Numbered from the stretch's first letter, positions 8,297 to 16,568 are shown. The stretch: 64,000 bases of DNA from Desulfobulbaceae bacterium (GCA_020444175.1 JAHLLM010000025.1:1-64000); one strand, 5' to 3'. A program made the numbers and translations. Notes: generated by a model from the letters alone, not told the origin.

Positions 8297-9382
8297 TTAG
8301 TTTTTGACAAGAAAATCCATGCAGGCATCAGTGGCAATTTTAAAATCAACTCCGCCGCTGATTTCCAGAACCGTACAATGCGACAACATTTCAAGGTAGT
8401 TGGCTGAGGAGTGATCAAGCTCATGCTCCTTTTCCTCGGGCAGAAAAAACAGGCCTGTTTCTTTCATGAATGCCGGCAGCAGATCAGGCCGTGTCGACAG
8501 ATCAACCTCACGGATAACGGTCTTCTCCTTGTTTCTCTGCCAGTTAAGGATGACAAGACCCTTCATCACGGCAAACAGATCAAAAAGTCCGGTGCCGAAT
8601 GCGTCATCTATAAAAACATCGTATTTGTGTTCCAGATCCCAGAGTTTATGGGTGGGAAGATCAGCAAAACGATTCCTGTCATCAGCAGGGATGACCCCCT
8701 GCAGATTATCATTATTAAGCGCTGTGCCTGGATTAATGCGCGGCAGTTTGGCAACGCCGTACATGGCAATATCGTGGGAGTTACTTTTTACAAGCAGCCT
8801 GTCGTTACTGACAAAACCGGTTCCCCTGCTCATAAGATGAAGAGCCAGGGTTGATTTTCCCATTCCGGAAAACCCGGCCAGGGCAAGACCGGCATCACTC
8901 CATTTGACTCCGGCCGCATGACCGAGCAGGTAACCCTGTTTTAACTTCCAGTTGATAAATCGGTTATTCACAAAATTAATGACCTGATTCGGATTTTCTA
9001 GACAGGGACCAATGGCCACATTATCCGATCCACCAAAGATAAAAACCATGCCGGTCAGACGTTTGCGAACAATACGACCATCATCAAGGTTTAAAAACTC
9101 CTCCTTAATTTTCGTTTTACCGGGATCAGGCTTTTTGATGGTGAACTCTGCTGCAAACTCGGGAACCTGCCCTTCATGGGCAGTAATCTCGATCATTGCT
9201 TTGCCGATGTCATGAGATAAAAAAGGTCGAAAATAATGATTCAGATAATCAGTAAGCTCCGTGGAATTTGTCTTAACAACAAGAGAGCAGTCGGCAAAGG
9301 CAAGACTGGTAACATGATTTGCCGGGTATTTTTCCCGCAATTGCCCTACCAGTTTTTTTCGATTGAGGGAATGATTTTTCAT
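8297..9382 (-). CDS. GAK system HprK-related kinase B
   Basis: 361 residues. A P-loop at residues 170-178 (GFSGMGKST) is followed by LALHLMSRGTGFVSNDRLLV. This resembles the nucleotide-binding core of HPr kinase/phosphorylase, where the P-loop is followed by a conserved S/D-D segment. HprK phosphorylates a serine on HPr; here no HPr gene is present and the target is unknown. The gene overlaps the upstream ATP-grasp gene by 4 bp (ATGA), which implies translational coupling and matched expression. The N-terminal 150 residues look like the family's own domain rather than the HprK N-domain. Confidence 0.85.
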   Translation of the reverse strand: MKNHSLNRKKLVGQLREKYPANHVTSLAFADCSLVVKTNSTELTDYLNHYFRPFLSHDIGKAMIEITAHEGQVPEFAAEFTIKKPDPGKTKIKEEFLNLDDGRIVRKRLTGMVFIFGGSDNVAIGPCLENPNQVINFVNNRFINWKLKQGYLLGHAAGVKWSDAGLALAGFSGMGKSTLALHLMSRGTGFVSNDRLLVKSNSHDIAMYGVAKLPRINPGTALNNDNLQGVIPADDRNRFADLPTHKLWDLEHKYDVFIDDAFGTGLFDLFAVMKGLVILNWQRNKEKTVIREVDLSTRPDLLPAFMKETGLFFLPEEKEHELDHSSANYLEMLSHCTVLEISGGVDFKIATDACMDFLVKN

Positions 9383-10254
9383 TTTTTCAACCTCCTGCAG
9401 ACATAGTCCACATAAAGCCTGGCCGCATCAATATCCCTGGACTCAAGTATCCCCCTGAAACCACCGAAGGCCGAGACTTCAAAAACCATGGGCCCATCGC
9501 TCGTCTCAACCACATCAACACAGGTAAAATCCAGGCCGAATGGTTCCTGGGCCTTTCCGGCCAGTTCAATGAGAGACGGGTCGGGATCAACCGGTTCATA
9601 CTTGCCGCCGGATGCAGTTGTCGTGTTCCAGGCATCGTTTTGTTTCTGCCGGGCATAGGTTGTCATATACTCACCGCCCAGAAAAACGACCCCGAGATCC
9701 CTGCCCCCAAGATCAATTTTCTTTTGAATGTACATGATCTTATTTTCTTTTTTGTACTGGGAGATTATTTCCCGGGCTTCAGGGTCGGGTCTCAACAGGA
9801 ACATTCCCCGCGCCTTGGAGGTATACAGGGGCTTAAAAACAGCCTCGCCATATTGCTCAACAGCGCGCAAGGCGCTGTCAATATTTTCCGTAATGGTCAG
9901 CGGAGGCATGGGAATATTGTTCGACTGCAGGGTAATGGTGCAGGAGAGTCTGTCCAGCACCCTCATTATTTTTAAGGGATCGGAAAAAATGGGCAACCCC
10001 TTTTCAGCGAGATAACGGAAAATCTCCAGACGGTCGATCAGATCCGGAGAATAGCGTGATCCAATTTTCTTGATGATAAGTGCGTCAAGGGAGTTCAGAT
10101 CCGTTCCATTACTCATAACCCGACCGCTTGGCAGATCAAGACAGATCTGTCCAGGCTCGATGAGAATTCTTTCACCGGTAATCTCTTCCACGGTATCGGC
10201 CAGCCTTTCAGAAGACCAGCCGCCTTTGATGCCTATTATGCCTATTCTTAACAT
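9379..10254 (-). CDS. GAK system ATP-grasp enzyme
   Basis: 291 residues with a RimK-like ATP-grasp layout. FSDPLKIMRVLDRL lies near the start of the grasp domain, EAVFKPLYTSKARGMFLL around the ATP-binding Lys, YIQKKID for the adenine-contacting strand, and FTCVDVVETSDGPMVFEVSAFGGF for the Mg-binding acidic/Asn site (here V-F-E-V-S). ATP-grasp enzymes ligate a carboxylate to an amine or thiol through an acyl phosphate. In this setting a peptide or cofactor ligation is likely, but the substrate is unknown. AAGGAAAT precedes the ATG. It lies 18 bp after the PhoU-kinase fusion gene and overlaps the kinase gene by 4 bp. Confidence 0.85.
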   Translation of the reverse strand: MLRIGIIGIKGGWSSERLADTVEEITGERILIEPGQICLDLPSGRVMSNGTDLNSLDALIIKKIGSRYSPDLIDRLEIFRYLAEKGLPIFSDPLKIMRVLDRLSCTITLQSNNIPMPPLTITENIDSALRAVEQYGEAVFKPLYTSKARGMFLLRPDPEAREIISQYKKENKIMYIQKKIDLGGRDLGVVFLGGEYMTTYARQKQNDAWNTTTASGGKYEPVDPDPSLIELAGKAQEPFGLDFTCVDVVETSDGPMVFEVSAFGGFRGILESRDIDAARLYVDYVCRRLKK

Positions 10255-10272
10255 TTCAATTTCCTTACAAAA

Positions 10273-11919
10273 TCAATAATACATGATGCCGGTCGGCAGC
10301 TTGAATTTCTGCCATTCCGTTCCTTCATGGGCAAGAATTTTCTCAAGCAGAAAATGGGCACGCATGTACATTTCATGGGCAAATTTTGTATTGAGTTCGA
10401 ATCTGGTTGAAGTATAAAAGGAACGTGCCAGTGCCAGGGCCATGCGCGCCTCAAAGGTTGTATCCTCCTTTTCTTCAGCAAACCGGCATGCCATTTCATA
10501 CATTTTTTTGGTGGTCCAGTTCAGTCGATCCCGCAACTGGACCTTGAAGGCTGGCTGGCGAAAATTTGAGATGATGAAAACAGAAACATCCTGCACATAA
10601 TCCGCATTTTTGGAGCGATAAAGATCAATAAAATGAATCCGCTCCTTTATACCGTTGTAGAAAATATTATTCACATTAAAATCGCCATGGATAAAAACCG
10701 TAAACGGAGCCTTTAACTCATCTTCAATGAGCAGACATTTTTCCAATATCGTCTCGGTGGACTCAATCCGTGATTTGCCGATATTCTGCTCCATCCTGTA
10801 GAAACTGGGATGAACCTGAAGAATGCTGTCCAGCCGGCTTAATATCTGCTCTACATAATCAACCTTGCGGCTTCCCTCCTGCAGGGTATAATCCCAGATT
10901 TCCTTGACTGTTGCCTGCAGGCGCGTGCAGGCAGTGTGCAGCTCCTCCAGATCGGAAGAGAGAATAATTTCCTCGTATGTGCAGCAGGGAATAAACTCGA
11001 GAAGCAGTGATGATGTTTCCTCGGATTCCTGATAGCTGAATATTTTGGGGACAAGTCCTGGAAAAATTTCACTCCAGATCTCTATATTTTTCTTCTCAGC
11101 CCATATTTTATTGCGATTACCTTCCTTGAAAATACTGCTGGTTGCCTGGGACAGAAATTTATCGTTCTGTTCATGCTGCAGTTTGCGTATCCGGCAGCCC
11201 GACCTGCTGCCGAGAATGGAAGAAAAATCGAGATCTGAGAGCGTGCCCCGATAACCACTGATATTTAATGACTCTTCCAGGGCCTGAAACTGATCGATTT
11301 TAATTTTTTCACCAAGAATTGATAAGAGAAGAGCCTCACCGATATTGAGCAGGGAGTCACCTATTCTCTCAAGATATCGGAAGATGAACAGGACGGTTAT
11401 GAGATTCTCAATATTCTTCCCATCCCGCAGCTCCTCCATGATTTTGCAGAAACTTTCCTTATAGAGATTATCAATCTGATGTTCGGAACGACAGATTGAC
11501 AGGGAGGTGGCAAGGTCGTGCTCTTTAAAGGCAGGAACAATTTTCGGCAGGACCTGCTGAACTTCACTGATAAGGCCCTGATAATTGTATTTATGGACAA
11601 AGGCAACATCGCTCAGATAACCGACCTGTTTGGCGATATTGACGCAGAAATCACCAATTCGTTCAAGATTGACGGTTATGGTATGAATGGCATGAATTGA
11701 ATCGGTTTCTTTTTTTGTTATCTTGCCGGCTTCGGTCAGGATATCAAAACACCACTTTTCAAGAATGGTCTTCAGGTTATCGATATAATCATCTTTACAG
11801 ATGATATTCTGCAGAATTTTTTTATCTCCCGAGCCAAGGAAATCACGTACCGCATCTACCTGATTACTTACCTCCAGTATAAGAAAATTAAAATTTTCTT
11901 CCAGACCCCTGCAAAACAT
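10273..11919 (-). CDS. PhoU-like domain fused to aminoglycoside-phosphotransferase-type kinase (GAK cluster)
   Basis: 548 residues in two parts. Residues 1 to about 225 are all-helical and resemble two PhoU repeats (for example ITVNLERIGDFCVNIAKQVGY and FRYLERIGDSLLNIGEALL, each with the E-R-I-G-D motif). Residues from about 240 on form a kinase of the APH/choline kinase fold, with VFIHGDFNVNNIFYNG as the catalytic loop and IHFIDLYRSK as the metal-binding Asp. PhoU proteins regulate phosphate signalling; APH-type kinases phosphorylate small molecules. The combination inside a GAK cluster suggests a phosphoryl-transfer function, but the substrate is unknown. The start has no clear ribosome binding site; it follows the amphi-Trp stop by 19 bp. 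Confidence 0.8.
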   Translation of the reverse strand: MFCRGLEENFNFLILEVSNQVDAVRDFLGSGDKKILQNIICKDDYIDNLKTILEKWCFDILTEAGKITKKETDSIHAIHTITVNLERIGDFCVNIAKQVGYLSDVAFVHKYNYQGLISEVQQVLPKIVPAFKEHDLATSLSICRSEHQIDNLYKESFCKIMEELRDGKNIENLITVLFIFRYLERIGDSLLNIGEALLLSILGEKIKIDQFQALEESLNISGYRGTLSDLDFSSILGSRSGCRIRKLQHEQNDKFLSQATSSIFKEGNRNKIWAEKKNIEIWSEIFPGLVPKIFSYQESEETSSLLLEFIPCCTYEEIILSSDLEELHTACTRLQATVKEIWDYTLQEGSRKVDYVEQILSRLDSILQVHPSFYRMEQNIGKSRIESTETILEKCLLIEDELKAPFTVFIHGDFNVNNIFYNGIKERIHFIDLYRSKNADYVQDVSVFIISNFRQPAFKVQLRDRLNWTTKKMYEMACRFAEEKEDTTFEARMALALARSFYTSTRFELNTKFAHEMYMRAHFLLEKILAHEGTEWQKFKLPTGIMYY

Positions 11920-11938
11920 AGAAATAGAAACAACTCAC

Positions 11939-12205
11939 TTAAGAAATAATCATGGGTTTTGAGGTATCAAGCTTCTTATCTTTACTCTCAGCCCAGGACA
12001 GTTTGATATTCAGTTTATTGAGGCCATCCTTCTTTTTTGCTCGCACCGTAAATTTCACAAGATCATCAACCTGCATGGATATCTCTTCGCCGTTGGATTT
12101 CAGATTGATACAGCCTTTCTGGATTGAATCGATCAGAGACTCAAGATATGTCTTGATTGTTTCGGTATCCTGCAGTGATTCGTAATTAAATTTCAGATTT
12201 GACAT
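11939..12205 (-). CDS. amphi-Trp domain protein (1 of 3)
   Basis: 88 residues. It contains a predicted helix (TETIKTYLESLIDSIQKG) and amphipathic strands ending in LNIKLSWAES with the single conserved Trp. That layout is the amphi-Trp domain often found beside GAK genes. No catalytic residues are evident, so a binding or scaffold role is inferred. AAGGTGCC lies just before the ATG. It sits between the PHP-like gene and the PhoU-kinase gene in the same transcript. Two further paralogs are at 15353-15637 and 15705-16175. Confidence 0.8.
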   Translation of the reverse strand: MSNLKFNYESLQDTETIKTYLESLIDSIQKGCINLKSNGEEISMQVDDLVKFTVRAKKKDGLNKLNIKLSWAESKDKKLDTSKPMIIS

Positions 12206-12244
12206 GTGGCACCTTCCGTGGAGTGTCCGATTATCATTTTTATT

Positions 12245-13408
12245 TCAGCCAACCAGCCTGGCCATATAGTCTTCAATTACGTTGTGTTTATCCATCTGGG
12301 CGACAATAAGCTTTTTTCTTATGCTTAAGTCATCCCACACCGGTTGAACACCTATCTCCCTGGCTGCTTTCTGCACATCCTGTTCATCAGGTGGTTTCAC
12401 CTTTTCCCCCATATGAGTATCGTCGCCTGTAAAGACAAGATGACGTCTTGCGGATAGAGGGAGGTGTTTATTCTTTTTGATGACCGTGGAAATGAGAAAA
12501 TCCGTGAATTCACGGGATTGCGGGTTCCAGACCTCATAGCCGTCAACATCATATTCAGCCAGCAGGATAGGCCAGAACTGTTCGGGATGCGGAATAACGA
12601 TACCGGCACCGAGGGAACGCGCTTCTTCGATAATCTCAGAGGTGCGGAAGAAGTATTTAGGTGAAAAATGTTTTTTCACCTCCACCTTGACCGCCTTTAA
12701 AAATGCCTGAACCCTGTTGATATAGGAATTGCCGTAATCTTCCCGAAGAGTGTTGAAAAAATTGCGCAGCAATTTATTTTTGACATTATCCCTGGGAATG
12801 CTATCCAGGTTTTCCTCAAGCAAGGTGTTGATTTTCGTGGTGTAGAGCGTTACGAAATGGATAAGCTGCTCGTCTGCTCCCGTTTCCCTGGCAGCAGCAT
12901 CAATCCTCTCACCAATGGGTGTTATAATCGTGTGGATAAAATCAAATAGCTGTGATGCCCTATATTTCCTCGTATGCTCCAGGGCTGCCCGCAGAACGGT
13001 GGCATCGCCGAGATTTGCAGTTTTAAAGTGCAGCAGAAGCTGGACCTTGCGGTTAAAGGAACGGGAATAGCAGTCAACCTCGACTCCGCTGTACTCCCCA
13101 TAACTCATCAGAACATTATGCTGGGTGGGAATGATGAGCTCTGTTTTCCTGTTTGGGAAAGTTGCATTGACCCTCTGCTCGATAAGATCCATGGGCACGA
13201 ACTCAGGGTGCCAGTGAACGGCCATGATATCATTTTGATGCGGGAGAACCAGTGCCGGCGTGGTGACCTGGTCAATCTGTTCCTTTGAAAGGTCAATGGA
13301 AACAATGTGAAAAAAACTCTCCCTGTCTTTTTCAGTAATTTCCTCGGGAACCTCTTCAGTACATGAAGATGACGGATCGTTAAGGCTGTTTTTTTTAATC
13401 AGTTTCAT
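12245..13408 (-). CDS. PHP-like metallohydrolase of the GAK cluster
   Basis: 387 residues, no signal peptide. Metal-ligand motifs in PHP order can be read: AVHWHPEFVP (H-x-H, about residues 64-73), SGVEVDCYS (acidic strand), GAGIVIPHPEQFWP (His-Pro), DGYEVWNPQ and VFTGDDTHMGEK (D-x-H). PHP proteins are metal-dependent phosphoesterases such as histidinol phosphatase. This call is from motifs only; the long helical insert of about 120 residues between the acidic strand and the HP motif is unusual. It has AAGGGGAAC before the ATG and lies 21 bp after the XXXCH gene and 39 bp before an amphi-Trp gene, so it is almost surely in the GAK transcript. Confidence 0.7.
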   Translation of the reverse strand: MKLIKKNSLNDPSSSCTEEVPEEITEKDRESFFHIVSIDLSKEQIDQVTTPALVLPHQNDIMAVHWHPEFVPMDLIEQRVNATFPNRKTELIIPTQHNVLMSYGEYSGVEVDCYSRSFNRKVQLLLHFKTANLGDATVLRAALEHTRKYRASQLFDFIHTIITPIGERIDAAARETGADEQLIHFVTLYTTKINTLLEENLDSIPRDNVKNKLLRNFFNTLREDYGNSYINRVQAFLKAVKVEVKKHFSPKYFFRTSEIIEEARSLGAGIVIPHPEQFWPILLAEYDVDGYEVWNPQSREFTDFLISTVIKKNKHLPLSARRHLVFTGDDTHMGEKVKPPDEQDVQKAAREIGVQPVWDDLSIRKKLIVAQMDKHNVIEDYMARLVG

Positions 13409-13429
13409 GTTCCCCTTTGTTTTCGATCT

Positions 13430-13966
13430 TCATTTATAACGGGAGTGACATTCTTTTTTCATGGCTTTTAGGACCCCATACTGCTCATTAATTGCCTCAA
13501 AAACGCCTGCTGCAAATCTTCTTTTGAATTCATCACAGGCAGCAATATAAGACTCATAAAATTCATCACCATACCCCGGATAGGTAATCATCTGTTTTGA
13601 TTCCTCGAAAAAACCCTGAACAATGGCTGGATCCGGCAATACCCCTGCTTCGAGGCTTTTACCAATGGCCTTGAAATTCTTATCCATGAGCTTTTTCAGG
13701 TTGCCGTATTTCATCTTACCGGGAACCTGGCTTTCAGACGAATCTTCTTCTTTCACAGCAGAAAAAGTCACCTTTGCCTTCATCTCTACAAGCTCATTTT
13801 GGCGTTTAATACCGATTTTGAGCTTCTTGAATTCATCAAGATGAACATTAAATTCCTGCAAAGGCTCTGAATCGCCTTTTTCAATGTTGTCGGCTAGTTT
13901 GCGAAAAAAAACAGCCGCTTCCTGAGCAGTAAACTTTTGTTCAAATTTTATCGAACGACTCGGCAT
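13430..13966 (-). CDS. GAK system XXXCH protein
   Basis: 178 residues. The N-terminal part (KFTAQEAAVFFRKLADNIEKGD) resembles the helix of the amphi-Trp family, and the C-terminal end carries MKKECHSRYK, the Cys-His pair after which the XXXCH family is named. The segment AIVQGFFEESKQMITYPGYGDEFYESY is also typical. The Cys-His near the C-terminus may be a modification or metal site, and this protein could be the substrate of the ATP-grasp and kinase enzymes; that is inference. GGGTGAT precedes the ATG. It appears to be the first gene of the downstream half of the cluster, after the lgt-like remnant. Confidence 0.85.
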   Translation of the reverse strand: MPSRSIKFEQKFTAQEAAVFFRKLADNIEKGDSEPLQEFNVHLDEFKKLKIGIKRQNELVEMKAKVTFSAVKEEDSSESQVPGKMKYGNLKKLMDKNFKAIGKSLEAGVLPDPAIVQGFFEESKQMITYPGYGDEFYESYIAACDEFKRRFAAGVFEAINEQYGVLKAMKKECHSRYK

Positions 13967-14205
13967 ATATCACCCGTGACAATTGAAATTTCCATTTAAA
14001 CGAAACATGAAACTTAAGATTCACAGCTAAAAAACATAACACGTCCAACAAATTCATTGTGTTAAGATTCAGTTAATTTTTGATTAAGATTTTTAGAAAT
14101 CAGCGACATCAGAGTTAATCAAATATTTTATCAGAACAGTAACAAAATCCTGATAAACACCTCTTATTATGGTTTCAAAATTGAAACAGATAAGGATTAA
14201 ACCTC

Positions 14206-14482
14206 ATGCCTGTTGCCGTCTTGCTTTATAACTATTTCTTTTTGATACAAAGACAGCCCATTTCCCTCATGCCGGTGATGGCTGCCCTGGCTACCGGTTA
14301 TATTCTTGGTGAAGGGGTGGGCAGGCTGGCATGCATCAGCTTTGGCTGCTGTTACGGGAAACCGCTTGATGAAGTGGGGATATTGGTTAGAAAAATTTTG
14401 GCTCCCATTGCCTGCAGCTATCAGGGTGACACCAAAAAAAATAGTCTATGCCTCTGGTCTTGGGGGTGTAAAGTCAGAAAAG
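14206..14482 (+). pseudogene. lgt-like fragment, truncated and frameshifted
   Basis: The plus strand encodes GEGVGRLACISFGCCYGKP, the signature of prolipoprotein diacylglyceryl transferase-like proteins (G-R-x-x-C-x-x-G-C-C-Y-G-K-P), from about 14311. After SYQGDT the frame shifts at an eight-A run (about 14439-14446), and the other frame continues KKIVYASGLGGVK, which matches the expected next segment. Removing one A would restore the frame. The N-terminal membrane segments and the C-terminal half are missing, and TAA lies in frame at 14191. It sits inside the GAK cluster on the opposite strand, between ParA and XXXCH. It is most likely a remnant, though a sequencing slip in the A-run cannot be excluded. 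Confidence 0.7.
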
Positions 14483-14505
14483 AAAACATCTGATTCAGTA
14501 AACAT

Positions 14506-15261
14506 TCAGCCATCATCCTGGCAGCACGCAACCTTTATTTCCTTCCAAACGCCTTCAAATGATGCAATATAAGGAGAGACGGGACTGTAAACAGGCAAGG
14601 GAGAACGATGAATTCCCATCTGTTCAATGACCGACCGGGTAGGAATACAGGTTTTTAGAAATCGTCCCCCATCACCAGTCCCCTGATCAAAAGCATCACG
14701 ATGGATCTTTTTACGCCAGTCAAACATGGTAAAAAACGGCAATATCTTAACACTATGATGGCTGCTCTCATCAATGTAACTGCTCACCTGCTCATAAGCG
14801 TTGCGGGAAAGAATAGTCGGAATAACAGGCATGGCCAGACAGTCTACGACACGAAAAAGCACTTCCGACAAAAAGGAAATACTTGGCGGGCAGTCAAGAA
14901 TGATATAGTCATAGCTGCCCGCCATGGATTCAAAAATTTTATTTATCCGTTTCTGCCCCTTTTTTTCATCTTCGAGTAATGCATCGAGATGCCGTATCTG
15001 AAAACTGGCCGGCAAAACATCCAGATTTTCATAGCCTGAAGAACAGATCAACCTGTCTAACTCCTTGTAGGCTTTCAGCACTTTTTTGGCTTTTATGTCA
15101 ACATCGCTTTCAATGTTCAGATAAAAGGTAGCAGCACCCTGGGAGTCCAGGTCCCAAAGAAGAGTGCGGTTCCCTTCTCTTGCACAGAGATAGGCAATAT
15201 TCACGGCAGTGGTTGTTTTCCCCACGCCACCCTTCATATTATAAAAAGCCAAACTGATCAT
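14506..15261 (-). CDS. ParA/MinD-type ATPase (GAK cluster)
   Basis: 251 residues. The deviant Walker A motif YNMKGGVGKTTTAVNIAY starts at about residue 7, with TLLWDLDSQGAATFYL (Walker A') and YDYIILDCPPSISFLS (Walker B). It should be a dimerising ATPase of the ParA family, acting on nucleoid, membrane or a cargo. ATG at 15261 directly follows GTG at 15264. Its neighbours are amphi-Trp proteins and, three genes upstream, a ribbon-helix-helix-like protein. That is a typical partner type for small ParA proteins, so a ParA/RHH positioning or partition pair is possible. The usual ParB is absent. Confidence 0.88.
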   Translation of the reverse strand: MISLAFYNMKGGVGKTTTAVNIAYLCAREGNRTLLWDLDSQGAATFYLNIESDVDIKAKKVLKAYKELDRLICSSGYENLDVLPASFQIRHLDALLEDEKKGQKRINKIFESMAGSYDYIILDCPPSISFLSEVLFRVVDCLAMPVIPTILSRNAYEQVSSYIDESSHHSVKILPFFTMFDWRKKIHRDAFDQGTGDGGRFLKTCIPTRSVIEQMGIHRSPLPVYSPVSPYIASFEGVWKEIKVACCQDDG

Positions 15262-15352
15262 CACAATCTCTCAAAGCTTTTATTCATCAAAATGATTCTT
15301 AGCAATTCATCATCCGGAGTCGGATCATAACTGCAAATTGCCCATAAACGTT

Positions 15353-15637
15353 TTATTCGTTTTCCTTCGATTCTCCGGATCCTATCTTCAAGGTTTCATC
15401 ATCTTTGGCAGCATCCAGCTCCCAGCTGATTTCAATGGAAATTTTATTTTTTTCTTTTTTCTGCTTTGCCCCAATTTCAAATTTTACCTCATTGGGCACA
15501 CTCATCTGCACCGATTCCTTGCCGCATTTAACCAGCACATTGCGGGATTTCATTCCTTCCAGGATATTCTCCAGAAAATAAATGAGCTCGGCTGTCTCCA
15601 CTTTCTTTTTGCATGCAACTTTATTTTTGGCACTCAT
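15353..15637 (-). CDS. amphi-Trp domain protein (2 of 3)
   Basis: 94 residues. The helix VETAELIYFLENILEGMKSRN is followed by a strand pair and KISIEISWELDAA, the amphipathic strand with the conserved Trp. It is paralogous to the proteins at 11939-12205 and 15705-16175. AAAGGTC lies before the ATG. No function is known; it sits between the longer amphi-Trp gene and parA in the same transcript. Confidence 0.78.
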   Translation of the reverse strand: MSAKNKVACKKKVETAELIYFLENILEGMKSRNVLVKCGKESVQMSVPNEVKFEIGAKQKKEKNKISIEISWELDAAKDDETLKIGSGESKENE

Positions 15638-15704
15638 GGTAAAGACCTTTTTTAAATTTCCTCTTCAAAAGAGGATTTATCCGAGAATGTGAATCAAGGA
15701 AGTT

Positions 15705-16175
15705 TTATTTTTTGCCTGCAGTGCCTGATTTGCCTTTCGTCTTTTTAGGATCTTCTTTTTCAGCTTTATTTTCTGCAGGTTTTGCTTGACCGGATTCACT
15801 ATCGTCTTTTTTATGCGGTGTATCACATTTTTCTTTGGCAGAGGTCACATCCTTTTTTTCAGGCTCTTTAGATGCCCCTACCTCATCAGGCTTAACAAGT
15901 TTTGCATCAGGGATTTTTGAAGAAATTTTAAGTTTTGCTTCCTCTGACAACAGGTCATCTTTCCATGAAAGGGCAATATTCAGCTTTTGTTTGCCCTTTT
16001 TCATTGAGGCCTCAACCTTGACATCGATATAGTCACCGGGCTTAAGGCATATTACCTCCTCACCTCTTTCTATACAAACCGTCTTATCTCTATAACTTGT
16101 TGCAAGTTCATCAAGTAAAGTTGCAGTTGCAGAATAATCGAGCATTCCTTTAATGGCGATTTTTTCCTTACACAT
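15705..16175 (-). CDS. amphi-Trp domain protein with charged tail (3 of 3)
   Basis: 156 residues. Residues 1 to about 90 hold the amphi-Trp domain (SATATLLDELATSYRDK helix, LNIALSWKDD strand with the conserved Trp). Residues from about 95 on are a low-complexity Lys/Glu/Asp/Ala/Pro tail (SKEPEKKDVTSAKEK and similar), probably disordered. GGGAGGGAG precedes the ATG and overlaps the end of the upstream RHH-like gene, whose stop is 2 bp away, so the two are translationally coupled. The basic-acidic tail resembles DNA- or polymer-binding tails, but no binding partner can be named. Confidence 0.75.
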   Translation of the reverse strand: MCKEKIAIKGMLDYSATATLLDELATSYRDKTVCIERGEEVICLKPGDYIDVKVEASMKKGKQKLNIALSWKDDLLSEEAKLKISSKIPDAKLVKPDEVGASKEPEKKDVTSAKEKCDTPHKKDDSESGQAKPAENKAEKEDPKKTKGKSGTAGKK

Positions 16176-16177
16176 GG

Positions 16178-16483
16178 CTACTCCCTCCCTTTGTCATTTT
16201 TTTGTTCCTGCTGTTTCGCTGCCTCACTTTCCTCGGTCACATCATGACCAACATCTTCACCGCTGTCATACGTATGGCTTTCGTCATCAAGCCCTAATTC
16301 TGCAAATTTTTTTTCAGCTTTTTTTAAAAATTTCTCAAGGGCCTTATCAATTACATTATCAACATCAAGTTTCTTTCCAAGGAAACGAGCCTTTGACTTT
16401 GCAACTTCAAGCCTATGAGCCAACTCAATATCCACATTAAAAATCACCCTTTTATACTCCTTATCTTCTTTAAAAACACTCAT
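16178..16483 (-). CDS. Ribbon-helix-helix-like protein, first gene of the GAK transcript
   Basis: About 101 residues. The N-terminal YKRVIFNVDIELAHRLEVA segment followed by two helices (NVIDKALEKFLKKAEKK) has the beta-alpha-alpha pattern of RHH DNA-binding proteins. The C-terminal third is acidic and low complexity. ATG at 16483 with AAGGTGAG upstream is preferred over GTG at 16489. It is the first gene of the cluster, and its promoter region holds paired TGTACA sites, which fits autoregulation. It may also act with ParA as a small ParB-like partner. The RHH call is from secondary-structure pattern, not a clear family match. Confidence 0.65.
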   Translation of the reverse strand: MSVFKEDKEYKRVIFNVDIELAHRLEVAKSKARFLGKKLDVDNVIDKALEKFLKKAEKKFAELGLDDESHTYDSGEDVGHDVTEESEAAKQQEQKNDKGRE

Positions 16484-16504
16484 AACCACTCACCTTGCGC
16501 CAAT

Positions 16505-16540
16505 ATTACCCTTATAGATTCTGTACAGTTTATGTACAAA
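16505..16540 (-). promoter_or_regulatory. Candidate promoter with paired TGTACA operator for the GAK transcript
   Basis: On the minus strand TGTACATAAACTGTACA (16522-16538) places two palindromic TGTACA boxes exactly 11 bp apart, one helical turn. TTGTAC (-35-like), a 17-bp spacer and TATAAG (5 of 6 to the -10 consensus) overlap these boxes about 25-55 bases upstream of the RHH-like start codon. RHH proteins bind such iterated short sites as cooperative dimers, so autorepression is likely. A further AGTACA is at 16589-16594 inside a large hairpin. Confidence 0.5.
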
Positions 16541-16568
16541 ATTCATAACTCCAGATAGCACAAAAATC

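Noticed and set aside
14206-14572. Functional lgt
   Set aside because: It lacks the N-terminal membrane helices, the C-terminal half and a continuous frame.
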